64,000 bases of DNA from Sphingomonas bisphenolicum (lineage in GTDB: Bacteria; Pseudomonadota; Alphaproteobacteria; Sphingomonadales; Sphingomonadaceae), in the NCBI RefSeq assembly GCF_024349785.1, contig NZ_AP018817.1:2387501-2451500 (forward strand), written 5' to 3'. The notes beneath the pieces are model-generated. The model saw nothing but the letters and a program-made list of their open reading frames with translations, did not search any database and was not told where the DNA came from. Of the stretch, positions 36,756-45,635 are shown piece by piece. Within the stretch, counting starts at the first letter, position 1. Each line of letters starts with the position of its first letter. The position numbers and the translations under genes were made by a program.

Positions 36756-37931
36756 TTATGTGATCAGCATGGCACCCCACCGGGTCAGCAGGCTGCGGCG
36801 TTGCTCCAGCATCTGCGCGCGATTATAGGCTGCTTCGCTTTCGCTGGTCGTACCCTTCAGCGCATGTCCGAGGACCAGGTCGATCGCGGCGCGCTCTATC
36901 GGGAACCGCTCATTCATGATCGTGGAAAATGTCGCGCGCCAGCCGTGCGGCACATGGCGGCCGGCATAGCCCGTGCGCTTGTAGAGCGCGCCGATCGCGG
37001 CGGGATGTATGGGGAAGACCCGCGAAGAACGGGTATCATACCCGTTCTTGTCGATCGCCTTCAACACCGCCACGGCCTCCGGGCAAAGCGGCACGATATG
37101 ATCATTGGCCGCATCCGCCTTGCGGGCCTTCTTCAACTTCATCCGCGCCGCCGGCACACGCCAGATCGGGGCGTCGCCGTACAGGTCTTCGAATTCGTCC
37201 CACTGTGCACCGACGAGCGCGCCCATGCGGACAGCGGTCAGCGCCAGGAAACGCGACGCCAGTCGAACAATTGGCGGGCCGCCGGCGCGATCGCACGCTA
37301 CGATCAGCGCGCGGGCCTGGTCGATATCGACCATCGCCGGCTGGCGCCGCGCGATCGGCGCCGGGCGCAGCGCGCGCGCGACGAGTGCCGCAGGATCATG
37401 GTCGACCAGGCCCTCGGCGATCGCGAAGGAAAAGACGGCCGAGATCCTCTGACGGATCCGGCGCGCCGTTTCGATCGACCCACGGGCCTCTACGTCGCGC
37501 AGCACCTGCAGGATCGCCGGCGCGCTGATCGCGCCAATCGGCAGCGCGCCGATATCCGATAACACGTTGCTCTCCAGCGAACCGATCACGTCATCGGCAT
37601 GGCGATCGGTCCAGCGCTCGCGATGCAGCGCATGCCATTGCCGCGCCACCGATTCGAACGTGCAAATTTGCACGGTGACTTTCTTGACTGATGGATCCAT
37701 GCCCTGGACCAGCAAGCCGCGCGCCTCTTCCGCGCGATCGCGCGCATCAACCAGCTGCACGTCGGGCCACTGGCCCAAACTGAGAAGCTTTTCGCGACCG
37801 TCGATTCGATACCTCATGCGCCAGGCGCGCAGACCGGTGGGAGCGACGAAGAGAAAAAGCCCGCGTTCGTCGAACATCTTGTAGGCGCGCGGCTTCGGCC
37901 GCGCGGCTTTCACCGCAGCGTTGCTGAGCAT
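36756..37931 (-). CDS. P4-type tyrosine recombinase (integrase 2)
   Basis: A 391-residue integrase of the same family as integrase 1 but clearly diverged. It has the DUF4102-type N-terminus (LSNAAVKAARPKPRAYKMFD), catalytic Arg in ALTAVRMGALVGAQW, HGWRATF, LGHALKG and the Tyr in EAAYNRAQML. The normal RPG after the catalytic Arg is RMG. Start at 37931 is the usual N-terminus. The gene reads leftwards, opposite to integrase 1. It may belong to the siphophage, to a second element nested in the island, or be a remnant. Confidence 0.9.
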   Translation of the reverse strand: MLSNAAVKAARPKPRAYKMFDERGLFLFVAPTGLRAWRMRYRIDGREKLLSLGQWPDVQLVDARDRAEEARGLLVQGMDPSVKKVTVQICTFESVARQWHALHRERWTDRHADDVIGSLESNVLSDIGALPIGAISAPAILQVLRDVEARGSIETARRIRQRISAVFSFAIAEGLVDHDPAALVARALRPAPIARRQPAMVDIDQARALIVACDRAGGPPIVRLASRFLALTAVRMGALVGAQWDEFEDLYGDAPIWRVPAARMKLKKARKADAANDHIVPLCPEAVAVLKAIDKNGYDTRSSRVFPIHPAAIGALYKRTGYAGRHVPHGWRATFSTIMNERFPIERAAIDLVLGHALKGTTSESEAAYNRAQMLEQRRSLLTRWGAMLIT

Positions 37932-38109
37932 GGAGACCCCGTTTAATTTTATGGACTTGATTTGAGGCCGCGAAATCCCGCAGAAGTGGGGCGTAACCCA
38001 CGGCAGCGACGGGGTGGCGACAGGATGGATACGGCTTGCGAGGCCCTCGGTCTTGGTCACTATCGGGCGACCTCACCCACCCCACCTCCCAGCTTGGAGA
38101 GATGAACCG

Positions 38110-38289
38110 ATGGCTAAGTTCGTTGTTTTACATTCGTCTGGCAGATCAGAGGTCGTGGTGAACGTGGAGCTCATCCGTATCATTGCGCCAGGCGGCCCAA
38201 ACCGCACTGTCCTTACCTTCGATAACGAACACGCTATCGCTGTCGAAGGCGATATCGTCACAGTTTTGCAGACCATCAATCATCGTTGA
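38110..38289 (+). CDS. 59-residue FlbD-like small protein
   Basis: It starts MAKFVVLHSSGRSEVVVNVE and has GGAGA upstream of the ATG. The alternating beta pattern with LIRIIAPGG, VLTFDNEHAIAVEGDIVTVL recalls the small FlbD family (NxELIxxIE then TxITLxxGxxxxVxE). FlbD proteins occur in flagellar operons, but small paralogues are found in phages. Plus strand, between integrase 2 and the lysis genes. Function not assigned. Confidence 0.55.
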   Translation: MAKFVVLHSSGRSEVVVNVELIRIIAPGGPNRTVLTFDNEHAIAVEGDIVTVLQTINHR

Positions 38290-38364
38290 CGACCGACTGC
38301 TATCCTCTCTACCGCTAGGACGACGGACAACCCCTCCGTCGCGCATCTTCCGAATGCCGCAGAA

Positions 38365-38514
38365 ATGCGCTACTTTCCGTCTATGCCCACGCCTGGAGAT
38401 ACCCCACGCGATACCCCTGCCCGACGCCTGCTATTCGCGATCGAGGCGACGGTGATCGGCATCCTCACGATCGCCGCCCTGGTCGCGCCGGTCGTCGGCT
38501 GGCTTCGATCGTGA
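38365..38514 (+). CDS. Possible 49-residue single-span membrane protein
   Basis: Plus-strand frame starting MRYFPSMPTPGDTPRDTP and followed by one hydrophobic segment (LLFAIEATVIGILTIAALVA) ending VVGWLRS. Too short for routine detection. It overlaps, in antiparallel, the end of the minus-strand frame 38431-38604, so at most one of the two may be expressed from the shared 84 bp. No strong ribosome binding site. Confidence 0.35.
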   Translation: MRYFPSMPTPGDTPRDTPARRLLFAIEATVIGILTIAALVAPVVGWLRS

Positions 38515-38604
38515 CAGCCGATCGGCCGCCTCGCTGACGATCGCCGACAGCAGGGCGCGGCCGATCCAGACCGCGATCTTTCCAACCGGGATCTTCACGC
38601 GCAT
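38431..38604 (-). CDS. Possible 57-residue protein after the endolysin
   Basis: Starts MRVKIPVGKIAVWIGRALLS inside the endolysin stop region (overlap 10 bp) and ends in TAG at 38431. The first 30 residues form an amphipathic helix; the remainder is Arg/Asp-rich. The position just after holin and endolysin would suit a spanin or lysis accessory, but no such signature is present and the end overlaps a plus-strand frame. Confidence 0.38.
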   Translation of the reverse strand: MRVKIPVGKIAVWIGRALLSAIVSEAADRLSRSKPADDRRDQGGDREDADHRRLDRE

Positions 38605-39194
38605 TTCTCCAGCGGGACGTTGCCGATCCGGTGGTTCACCCAGCCGCGATAGAACACCTTCAGCTTCGCGTTGGCCCGGACCAGCCGGTCATATTCGGCC
38701 AGCTGCTTGGCATCCAGGCGCGGCAGCATCGCCTGGCACAACAGCGTGCGCTGGCAGCGGGCGAAGCCGGCGACCGACGCCGGCCCGACCTTGCCATCGA
38801 CCTTCAGCTTCAGCGCCGGGCAGATCTCGTTCAACGATTGCTGGAAGAACCGCCCCGGTCGCGCCGGGCCCATGTTGACGGTGGTGTCGAACAGCTCCGT
38901 GGTGACCGCCGGGTCCAGGCTGATGAGCGGGACATAGCCCGGCTCCACCAGATAGGATTGATAATAGATGCTGACCGCTACGTCATGCGGCAGCGTCTTC
39001 ATCGGCCCGGTGTAGCCATGCGCGACGGCGACCTTCTTCGTAATGCCCATGTTGGTTTCTCCGCCCGGGTCGAACGGATGGTTCACATGGCCGCCCTCCA
39101 CGGCGACCGTCGGCTCGATGATCTGCAGTGCGGCAGGCGTGACGAGGCTCAGCGCTGCGGCCGCCGCTACGGCGAACATTTTCATCTTGCTCAT
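38595..39194 (-). CDS. GH108-type endolysin (N-acetylmuramidase) with N-terminal signal
   Basis: A 199-residue muramidase. The catalytic Glu and family signature are in EGGHVNHPFDPGGETNMGIT. The C-terminal peptidoglycan-binding-like part (LNEICPALKLKVDGKVGPAS) follows. The first 25 residues (MFAVAAAAALSLVTPAAL) are a signal or signal-anchor-release segment, so export may be Sec-mediated and independent of the holin. It lies 7 bp after the holin gene. Confidence 0.92.
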   Translation of the reverse strand: MSKMKMFAVAAAAALSLVTPAALQIIEPTVAVEGGHVNHPFDPGGETNMGITKKVAVAHGYTGPMKTLPHDVAVSIYYQSYLVEPGYVPLISLDPAVTTELFDTTVNMGPARPGRFFQQSLNEICPALKLKVDGKVGPASVAGFARCQRTLLCQAMLPRLDAKQLAEYDRLVRANAKLKVFYRGWVNHRIGNVPLEKCA

Positions 39195-39201
39195 GATGAT
39201 G

Positions 39202-39381
39202 TCAGTCCTTTCGACCGGTCCAGCGTTTGAGCGTGTCGGTTTCCCAAATGCGGATGCTGGTCCAGATGATGGTCATGACCGCGGCGATCGATGGGAGAGC
39301 GTTGGCCAAGGTGCCGACCACGACGCCCAGGGAAAGACCGTCGATCACATATTTGACCGGCTCGTGATTGAACGCGTCCAT
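39202..39381 (-). CDS. Small holin-like membrane protein
   Basis: A 59-residue protein starting MDAFNHEPVKYVIDGLSLGV, with one or two membrane segments (SLGVVVGTLANALPSIAAVM, then TIIWTSIRIWE) and a charged C-terminus (LKRWTGRKD). The ATG overlaps the stop of the upstream tail gene (TGATG) and it directly precedes the endolysin, the classic holin position. Family not recognised beyond that. Confidence 0.75.
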   Translation of the reverse strand: MDAFNHEPVKYVIDGLSLGVVVGTLANALPSIAAVMTIIWTSIRIWETDTLKRWTGRKD

Positions 39382-40136
39382 CAGATCGCGATATCGACCG
39401 TAGAGGCGAGCAGCTTTGCCCAGGCATAGGCATCCAGACGCTCGCTCGAAGTCAGCAGCCTCGACCATGCCATAGCCAGCGCAACGTCGCCGGTGCCGCC
39501 GTACACGCTGGAATAGCCGCTGCCGATCAGGACGGCCTTGTTCGGGTTGGTGCGAACATAACCGTCATTGAGCGCACCGACGCCGATGCCGCCGCTGGTC
39601 ATGTTTCGGATGGTAGGGCCGTCGTCATTTGTCGAAGTAAGGCCCGTCTTCGCGGCGGTGCCGATCAGGCAGGCAAAATCAGACGCCAGCACAGCGCCGC
39701 TCACGGTCGTGATCGTGCCCCCGCCATTGTTCGAATAGGCCGCCTGCATCCGGGGGCCGGTCACAGACCCCGACAGGAACGAAGTCGATGGCGATGCACC
39801 GTAATTGCCGCCAAAGATGAAACGGGTCGCCGGGGTGGCGTCCACCGTTCCGGTTTCGCGCGCCACGAAGAGGTAGGTGATATCTTCGCCGATATCGACA
39901 AAGGACGTTTCCAGATAATTGGCCGCCGAGTGCAGCGATACAAAGCCATCGCCATCGACTGGCGTGCCGATCTGGCGGGCGTTGGCCTTGCCCTTCGCCC
40001 AGTTGCGCAGGAAAGCCTCCGACCCCGCAACACCGGCATGGAGAAATTCCAGGCCCGTGTCCAACGTCCCGGGAAGGATCAGTTCGGCAGCAGCCGGGTT
40101 CCAGCTTAACTCGCCGGTGTTAAATTCTACGCCCAT
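39381..40136 (-). CDS. Phage tail-fibre-associated protein, unknown
   Basis: A 251-residue, Gly/Ser/Thr-rich protein starting MGVEFNTGELSWNPAAAELI, with the composition of a beta-sandwich receptor-binding or LamG-like protein (THLYLFVARETGTVDAT-like strands, RFIFGGNYGASPS, VLIGSGYSS). A good ribosome binding site (AAGGAGAAA) precedes the ATG at 40136. It lies between the large SGNH tail protein and the lysis genes. No catalytic motif seen. Confidence 0.65.
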   Translation of the reverse strand: MGVEFNTGELSWNPAAAELILPGTLDTGLEFLHAGVAGSEAFLRNWAKGKANARQIGTPVDGDGFVSLHSAANYLETSFVDIGEDITYLFVARETGTVDATPATRFIFGGNYGASPSTSFLSGSVTGPRMQAAYSNNGGGTITTVSGAVLASDFACLIGTAAKTGLTSTNDDGPTIRNMTSGGIGVGALNDGYVRTNPNKAVLIGSGYSSVYGGTGDVALAMAWSRLLTSSERLDAYAWAKLLASTVDIAI

Positions 40137-40149
40137 GATGATTTCTCCT

Positions 40150-42642
40150 TCAAGCGATGCAGGCGATGGCGCTGGCGAGGGCGAGAGCTTGCTGCTCGCG
40201 GGCGATGCCAAAGGGGTGGATGATGTCGCTGATTGTCGTGGTGCGCACGCCGGTTACAGGATCGGTGACGCCGGTGGCGGTCGCCCATCCGGCCTCCGCT
40301 GTTTGATGCGCCCAGGCCGAACACAGGTGGACATTGGTCTTCCCGGCGTCGCGGCGCGCTTTGACGATCGCCGTGACGGCGTTGATGATCGCCGCCCAGC
40401 TTCCCTGCCATGTCGCGTCGCCCGTCAGGTCCACAGGCATGGCCGACGCCCATGCGATGACCTTGGTGGCGGGCCATGCGCGCTCGATTTCGTCCAGCAC
40501 ATAGCCATAGCCCTGATTGACCTGCTCCAGCGCTTTCACCGCGCCCTGCTCGTTGCGGTCGTTCATGCCGAAATTGAGCGGGACGATGTCAGGGCGCACG
40601 AAACCGAACGGGGCGAAACGCTGCTCGAAGAAGCTCAGGTCAGCACGATATTGCTGGCCGCCAACGGTGACGATAGGCGTGGAGGCGGATGAACTGCCGA
40701 TCGGGCAGAGATACGGGTTCCACTTGTTCTTTTCCGCCTTGGACAGCCCAAGATAGGTTTCCTCCTGCCCCACAGGGAGCGGACCATATGGGATGTCTCC
40801 ATCCGTCATGTCATAGCCCAGCACGTCGCTGAACGCCCATCCCTCATGGGCTTCACCCAGCGGGCCTGCGACATTCTGCGCATCGGTGGAGGATGCAGAA
40901 CCGTTGATCGTGCCGACAAAGATCACCGTGAAGCCCCAGGACTCCAGATAGGCCTTGATAAACTGCGCCATCTGGCGGTTCGTGATGCTGTCGCCCCACA
41001 GCATCAGGATCACGGTCATTGCGGCAGCGAGCGGCACCGTCTTGACCATTACGCTTAGCGCCTTGATCATTCGCGCCGTGCGGTTGCCCAAGGTGCGAAC
41101 GGTCAATGTCGCCGTGCTGCCCATGCGCGACGGGTCCAGTTCGATCACATTATCAACCGAACTGCCGCAAAAGGATTTCGCCGGTGGACCGGCGCGACTG
41201 TCGATCGTGACACGCCCGAACCGGTCGTCCGATCGCGACATGCGGATATTCTCGACGTACAGCGGCAATGCGCGGTCGCTGGTCAGGAACAGTTCGGACC
41301 CGATCATGGGAAGCACGTCGATGACCGGCTCGGGCGGCGGGATCACGCCGCCATTATCGTCGCCGTCGCCGGACCTGAAACCGCTGGCATCGGCTACGAA
41401 ATTGACTTGCCCCAGGCCATTGACGGATCGCACATAGGCATCGCTGATCTCGCGGACGACCATGCCGGGGAGCGATGTCCCGCTGCCGTTGCTGCCGATG
41501 ATGAGATCGCCCAGATCATTGCGATAACTCATGCCGCCGCGCACATCGCCCGTCAGCTGACCACCGGGCAGGATAACCGCGCCGTCGTCATCGACGCCGA
41601 AGGGAGATTGACCCAATCGGTTCGTCCCGCGCAGAAACGGCCCGCTATCGGAAGGGCGTCCGAACTTGAAGCCCGGGAGGTCGAAGCCACCCTGGGAATA
41701 AAAATAGGCCCAGAACTGACCGAGCAGATTTTTCCACTGAACGGCTGCCTCATTCGGCATGGCGGGACCATCCGTTCGGCGAACCGTGTCCGCGACGAAC
41801 AGGACCAGTTCAGCGCTTGGCGTGGTCTTGCCGGTCGGAACCGCGATGCCCGCCAGCTTCAGATATTCCTCTGCAACGCGCTGGTCGTCGCTGGATCGCA
41901 CCCAAAAGGGGGCGCCCTCGTCCGTAACCGCCAGGCCCTCGCCCGTTGTGCTGTATAGCTTGCCGACTGTTTGTGCCGTGGTGGCCGCAATCTCGGCCCT
42001 GGCGGCGGCAAGGGCTGCGTCCCCTCGCAAGGCTTCCGTGTCGCCCTTCGCCGTCGCCGCGTCATTCGCGGATATGGCGGCGGATTCGGCATAGGGAGCA
42101 GCGCCCTCCGCGCCTTTCTCGCGCAGCCAGTTCCGCATCATCGCCGGGTCGGCCTGTTCGATCTCGCCAAGATCCTTTAGTCGCCGCTCGACGCCGAAGC
42201 CCGCTGCGCCGCGCTCGCTGACCGCCAGCGTGTCGATCTCGGAAACGATGTCCACCGTCGGCATGTCGACCACGACCGGCGCCGCGCCGCCGCCCGCCAA
42301 CTCGGATGCTGGCTGTGCGTCGATCCGGCCCGTCCAGCGCAGCGAATTGCCGCCTGCCGTCTCAACGACGTCATAGGAGACCGAATAGGCGAGCCCGTCC
42401 TCATAGAGCAGGCTGCACTGGTCGGCCGTCAGCAGGAACAGCCAGGCAAGCCCGTCATCGGCGAGGATGCTCGCCACGGTCAGCCTTGGTTCCAGCATCG
42501 CCGATCGGCGGCAGGACAGCGTCGCGCTGCGGCCAGTCAGATCCTGCGGCTGCCCATCACGCTCGAGCAACACGACGCGGAGCACGCGCGGGTTGGCCGC
42601 CCAGATGGTCAGCGCAGGAGCTTGGCTCCTAAACATCGTCAT
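40150..42642 (-). CDS. Large tail fibre/spike protein with C-terminal SGNH esterase domain
   Basis: An 830-residue protein. The N-terminal third resembles tail-attached proteins (APALTIWAANPRVLRVVLLE) with an Ala-rich coiled stretch around residues 165-225 (AAISANDAATAKGDTEALRG). The C-terminal third has the SGNH blocks: I MLWGDSITNRQM, III-like LNFGMNDRNE and V DIIHPFG with the Asp-His of the triad. Such domains deacetylate surface polysaccharides during adsorption. Start 42642 has GGGAGG upstream. Host exopolysaccharide is a plausible substrate, by inference. Confidence 0.82.
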   Translation of the reverse strand: MTMFRSQAPALTIWAANPRVLRVVLLERDGQPQDLTGRSATLSCRRSAMLEPRLTVASILADDGLAWLFLLTADQCSLLYEDGLAYSVSYDVVETAGGNSLRWTGRIDAQPASELAGGGAAPVVVDMPTVDIVSEIDTLAVSERGAAGFGVERRLKDLGEIEQADPAMMRNWLREKGAEGAAPYAESAAISANDAATAKGDTEALRGDAALAAARAEIAATTAQTVGKLYSTTGEGLAVTDEGAPFWVRSSDDQRVAEEYLKLAGIAVPTGKTTPSAELVLFVADTVRRTDGPAMPNEAAVQWKNLLGQFWAYFYSQGGFDLPGFKFGRPSDSGPFLRGTNRLGQSPFGVDDDGAVILPGGQLTGDVRGGMSYRNDLGDLIIGSNGSGTSLPGMVVREISDAYVRSVNGLGQVNFVADASGFRSGDGDDNGGVIPPPEPVIDVLPMIGSELFLTSDRALPLYVENIRMSRSDDRFGRVTIDSRAGPPAKSFCGSSVDNVIELDPSRMGSTATLTVRTLGNRTARMIKALSVMVKTVPLAAAMTVILMLWGDSITNRQMAQFIKAYLESWGFTVIFVGTINGSASSTDAQNVAGPLGEAHEGWAFSDVLGYDMTDGDIPYGPLPVGQEETYLGLSKAEKNKWNPYLCPIGSSSASTPIVTVGGQQYRADLSFFEQRFAPFGFVRPDIVPLNFGMNDRNEQGAVKALEQVNQGYGYVLDEIERAWPATKVIAWASAMPVDLTGDATWQGSWAAIINAVTAIVKARRDAGKTNVHLCSAWAHQTAEAGWATATGVTDPVTGVRTTTISDIIHPFGIAREQQALALASAIACIA

Positions 42643-42752
42643 GCCGTACCTCCCGACACAGGGAGTCTGTCGCCGACGCAAAGCTGCGCCGGCGGGCGAA
42701 GGCCCGCAGGGTTCATAAGATCAATCCTGTTGCGAGAGGTGACGGGTGGGCG

Positions 42753-43640
42753 TCAGGCGCCGGGGTAGATTATGCACCGGCGACGGGCGAGGCGGATTTC
42801 CTCGCCGGTGTTCGTCAGCTGCCCGGTTATGGTGATGGTCAAGTCGGCCGTAGTGTCGAAGCTGAATGTCTGCTCTGACCCTCCGGCACCGCTAATGCCG
42901 ACGAAACTTGTGGCGTTTGCCACCTGTGAATTCGTCGCCCCGCGGTTTGCGATCGTGAAAATAAACTGGCCGGAAGCCGTCGTCGTCAGGGTAATCGCAA
43001 GCGCCTGCGTCCCGTTAATGCGAAGCCGCAGGGTTTTGGTGTTGACGCTGTTGGTATAACCCGCCAGCAGCATGAACTCAGCCGATCCGTTCGGCCCAAG
43101 GCTCCCCGCTGGAATCGTGAACGTCGCCAGCGTCGTTTCGGTGGTCGTGCCGGTGATGGCTGAATTGACGGCCGACTGGTGGACGACATAGCCGCACCCG
43201 AGCAAGGAGCGCAGGGCTGCAGCATCGGCCAGTGTCAGGAGCGCACGCCCCCATGTCGTGGTGGAAAGCGCCGCGATCGCTGTCAGGTCACTATCCAGCG
43301 GCTGCTTCCCGCCAAGAGCGGCCGCGATCGTCGTGGCATAATTTGGATCGTTGCCCAGCGCAGCGGCAAGCTCGCTGATCTCGTTCAACGTCGCCGGCGC
43401 GACGCCTGCCATATAGGCCGCGACATAGGCCGCCACCTGGCTGAGCAGCCAGGCCTTGTTGGTCGATCCGTCGAGGCCGAGCACCTTCTCGGTTCCAGCC
43501 AGCGCGCCGCCGGCGACGGCGCCGGACAGCGCCGCCGCGATCAGCGCATTGTTGGCATTGATCTTGTTGGCGCCGGCGCGCGGATTGTCGCCGGAACCAT
43601 CGTTGGCGATGGTTCCGGTCCCAATGTCTTGAAGGATCAT
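42753..43640 (-). CDS. Tail fibre-like protein
   Basis: A 295-residue protein starting MILQDIGTGTIANDGSGDNP, the typical opening of phage fibre proteins attached to the tail tip (then AGANKINANNALI). The C-terminal 150 residues are Thr/Ser/Gly-rich beta structure (TTTETTLATFTIPAGSLGPN). It starts 3 bp after the tail-hub gene ends. Confidence 0.72.
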   Translation of the reverse strand: MILQDIGTGTIANDGSGDNPRAGANKINANNALIAAALSGAVAGGALAGTEKVLGLDGSTNKAWLLSQVAAYVAAYMAGVAPATLNEISELAAALGNDPNYATTIAAALGGKQPLDSDLTAIAALSTTTWGRALLTLADAAALRSLLGCGYVVHQSAVNSAITGTTTETTLATFTIPAGSLGPNGSAEFMLLAGYTNSVNTKTLRLRINGTQALAITLTTTASGQFIFTIANRGATNSQVANATSFVGISGAGGSEQTFSFDTTADLTITITGQLTNTGEEIRLARRRCIIYPGA

Positions 43641-43643
43641 GGA

Positions 43644-45227
43644 TCAGGTCTCGTCGAATGAGCCGACAGTGCTGTCGAACGTGAAGGCGGTGGTGGAATC
43701 GAACGTCACGCCATCCCAGGCGACGTCGTCGCCTTCACCCGGCGCAACCAGTGTCGGGGGCGGCGGCGCAGTGCCGGTCATCGCCAGTGCGACCGGATGC
43801 TTGGCGTTGGTTTCCGTTTCGAAGGTGACGGTCAGTCCTGTCCGGCCCGGATCCTTGTCGATCGCAGCGACGACGACCAGATGGTCGATGCCCAATTCAG
43901 GATCCTGCAGATGGTAGGCTTCGCCGAGTTTGAGCTCCCACAGACGGGGCTTCAGCGGGTAGGTCCAGCCCGTCAGTTCGCGGCGGTTGAACAGCTCATA
44001 ATAGGTGATCTGTGCAGCCTGGTCCTTGTCGGTCACAAGCTCGCACGGATTTTCCTCTTCCTTCGGCTCCCCGTCGAGGGTGATATATTCCTCGATCGCA
44101 ATCGCGTCCGACTGGACATATTCCCACTTGTTGGCCTCCGACCGATATTTCGGGACCATCGTGTTGATGCGGTCCTTCCAGGTCCGCATCGCCGGCGCCA
44201 TCCGTTCGCCCTCGGCAAAGTCATCCGGCGTGATGGTGTCGAGCGCGACCTTGGGCGACTGGAAGCGGACGGACAGCAGGCCGCCGCTGATCACGGGGAT
44301 CGCCGCGCCGGCCGCGCAAATGCGTTTCAAATTGTCCCACAGGCTGATGCCAGGCCCGTCATAGACGAAGCCGTTGACCTCCCACCCGTTGGCGTCGCAG
44401 ACATTGGCGAAGGCGTTCCAGGCCGGCCAGTCGATGCTGTCCTGCGGGAAGCCGCACCCTGCCATCCGCATGGATGCATCACCGCCCACGGCATAACGGC
44501 CACGCGCATAGGTGATCGCATTCAGCGCGACATTGGGATCATATTCATAGGTGGCTTCATCGTCCCAGCGATGCGAGCCAGATCCGCCGGGATAGGTGCT
44601 GTCCTTCCGCCAGTCGTAAACCTTGGCCCATCGGCCCACCACGCCATGGACCGGGATGCCATTAGCCCAGCGCTTATTGTCGCGATCGAACCGGTAGCTG
44701 AAGAGACCGGCCGCATAATTGGACAGCTTATAGTCGCTGCCCCAGTCTGGGATCGATCCCCATGGACCGGCCAGTGCATCCGGTTCGGGACGCAGCCCAA
44801 GCTGGCGGTCGAGATAGAGCCAGCTGTTATAATATCCCTGTGCCGACGTTCCGGTGAAGTTGATGACATTGAAATCGAACAGCACCGCGTCGATCGCGAA
44901 AGCCGTGCTGACCGACCAGATGAAGACTTTCGACAGATACGGGTTGCGGGTCTTGCCGACCTTTCCGCCATAGCCAACGTCATGCAACTGGCTGCCCGCT
45001 GTAAAGCAACGACCCATGCCGTAAGGGACCGCCCCGTTGGCAGTGATCTGAACCTGATTGATCGACCCCTGAATCCCGGGCTTCTTCTGCAACAGCGATG
45101 CGCCGATCGACGCTGCGGCCGCGATCAGCGCGGCGACCGCCGCGATCGGCTGCCCGCCGGGAATGAAGGACGCGACGGTTGCAATGACGCCGGCAACCTG
45201 CCCGACCGTCCGCAGCACCTTGGCCAT
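43644..45227 (-). CDS. Central tail tip protein (gpJ/GTA host-specificity-like)
   Basis: A 527-residue protein. The N-terminus has a glycine/alanine-rich hydrophobic helix (AAVAALIAAAASIGASLLQK) followed by tail-hub-like domains (NAITYARGRYAVGG, NAFANVCDANGWEVNGFVYD, NLKRICAAGAAIPVISGGLL), characteristic of baseplate hub proteins. Size is shorter than lambda gpJ. It overlaps the next upstream gene by one base and follows the NlpC-like gene as in lambda-type and GTA tail orders. Confidence 0.82.
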   Translation of the reverse strand: MAKVLRTVGQVAGVIATVASFIPGGQPIAAVAALIAAAASIGASLLQKKPGIQGSINQVQITANGAVPYGMGRCFTAGSQLHDVGYGGKVGKTRNPYLSKVFIWSVSTAFAIDAVLFDFNVINFTGTSAQGYYNSWLYLDRQLGLRPEPDALAGPWGSIPDWGSDYKLSNYAAGLFSYRFDRDNKRWANGIPVHGVVGRWAKVYDWRKDSTYPGGSGSHRWDDEATYEYDPNVALNAITYARGRYAVGGDASMRMAGCGFPQDSIDWPAWNAFANVCDANGWEVNGFVYDGPGISLWDNLKRICAAGAAIPVISGGLLSVRFQSPKVALDTITPDDFAEGERMAPAMRTWKDRINTMVPKYRSEANKWEYVQSDAIAIEEYITLDGEPKEEENPCELVTDKDQAAQITYYELFNRRELTGWTYPLKPRLWELKLGEAYHLQDPELGIDHLVVVAAIDKDPGRTGLTVTFETETNAKHPVALAMTGTAPPPPTLVAPGEGDDVAWDGVTFDSTTAFTFDSTVGSFDET

Positions 45228-45625
45228 CAGGCCCTCCAGGCCGTCAGCGCGCTGGCGTTGACAGTCATGTTCACCGCCACGTCGCTATCCTGGTGCCATC
45301 CCATCACCTTGTAGCCGACGCTGATCACCGCGGCCTCCGCGTCATCGCCGGCGGCGACGGCGATATCGCCGGGCAACATCGAAGCCGGCGTGATGCGCGG
45401 TAGCAACGCGTCGAATATGGCGATCATGCCCCCCGCCTGCGCGAGCGCCCGTCGCGCGCCGATCAGTGATTGATACCGGGGCAAGGGCGGCGGCCTGTGA
45501 CCCATTTGCAGCAGGTGGAACCGCACCATGCGAATGCAGTCGGCCGATCGATAGTCGAGCGGTCGCCCGCGATATTTCGCGATCGTCTTTTCCAGCGCGG
45601 CCTGTCGCCGTTCGAGATCGGTCAT
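45227..45625 (-). CDS. DUF6950/NlpC-like tail assembly protein
   Basis: A 132-residue protein with RSADCIRMVRFHLLQMGHRP near residue 27, the Cys-containing helix of NlpC/P60-related tail proteins, and a later Pro-Gly-Asp-Ile-Ala turn (SMLPGDIAVAAGDD). The order tail-tip - this gene - central tail protein matches GTA and lambda K positions. It may cleave peptidoglycan or only be structural. Confidence 0.68.
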   Translation of the reverse strand: MTDLERRQAALEKTIAKYRGRPLDYRSADCIRMVRFHLLQMGHRPPPLPRYQSLIGARRALAQAGGMIAIFDALLPRITPASMLPGDIAVAAGDDAEAAVISVGYKVMGWHQDSDVAVNMTVNASALTAWRA

Positions 45626-45635
45626 CCTGGCCGGC

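Noticed and set aside
36756..37931. Possible loss of the catalytic Tyr in integrase 2 (Met where many relatives have a second Tyr)
   Set aside because: The nucleophile aligns with the Tyr of AYNRA, as judged by distance from the HxxR and LGH motifs and by XerD comparison, and this Tyr is present.
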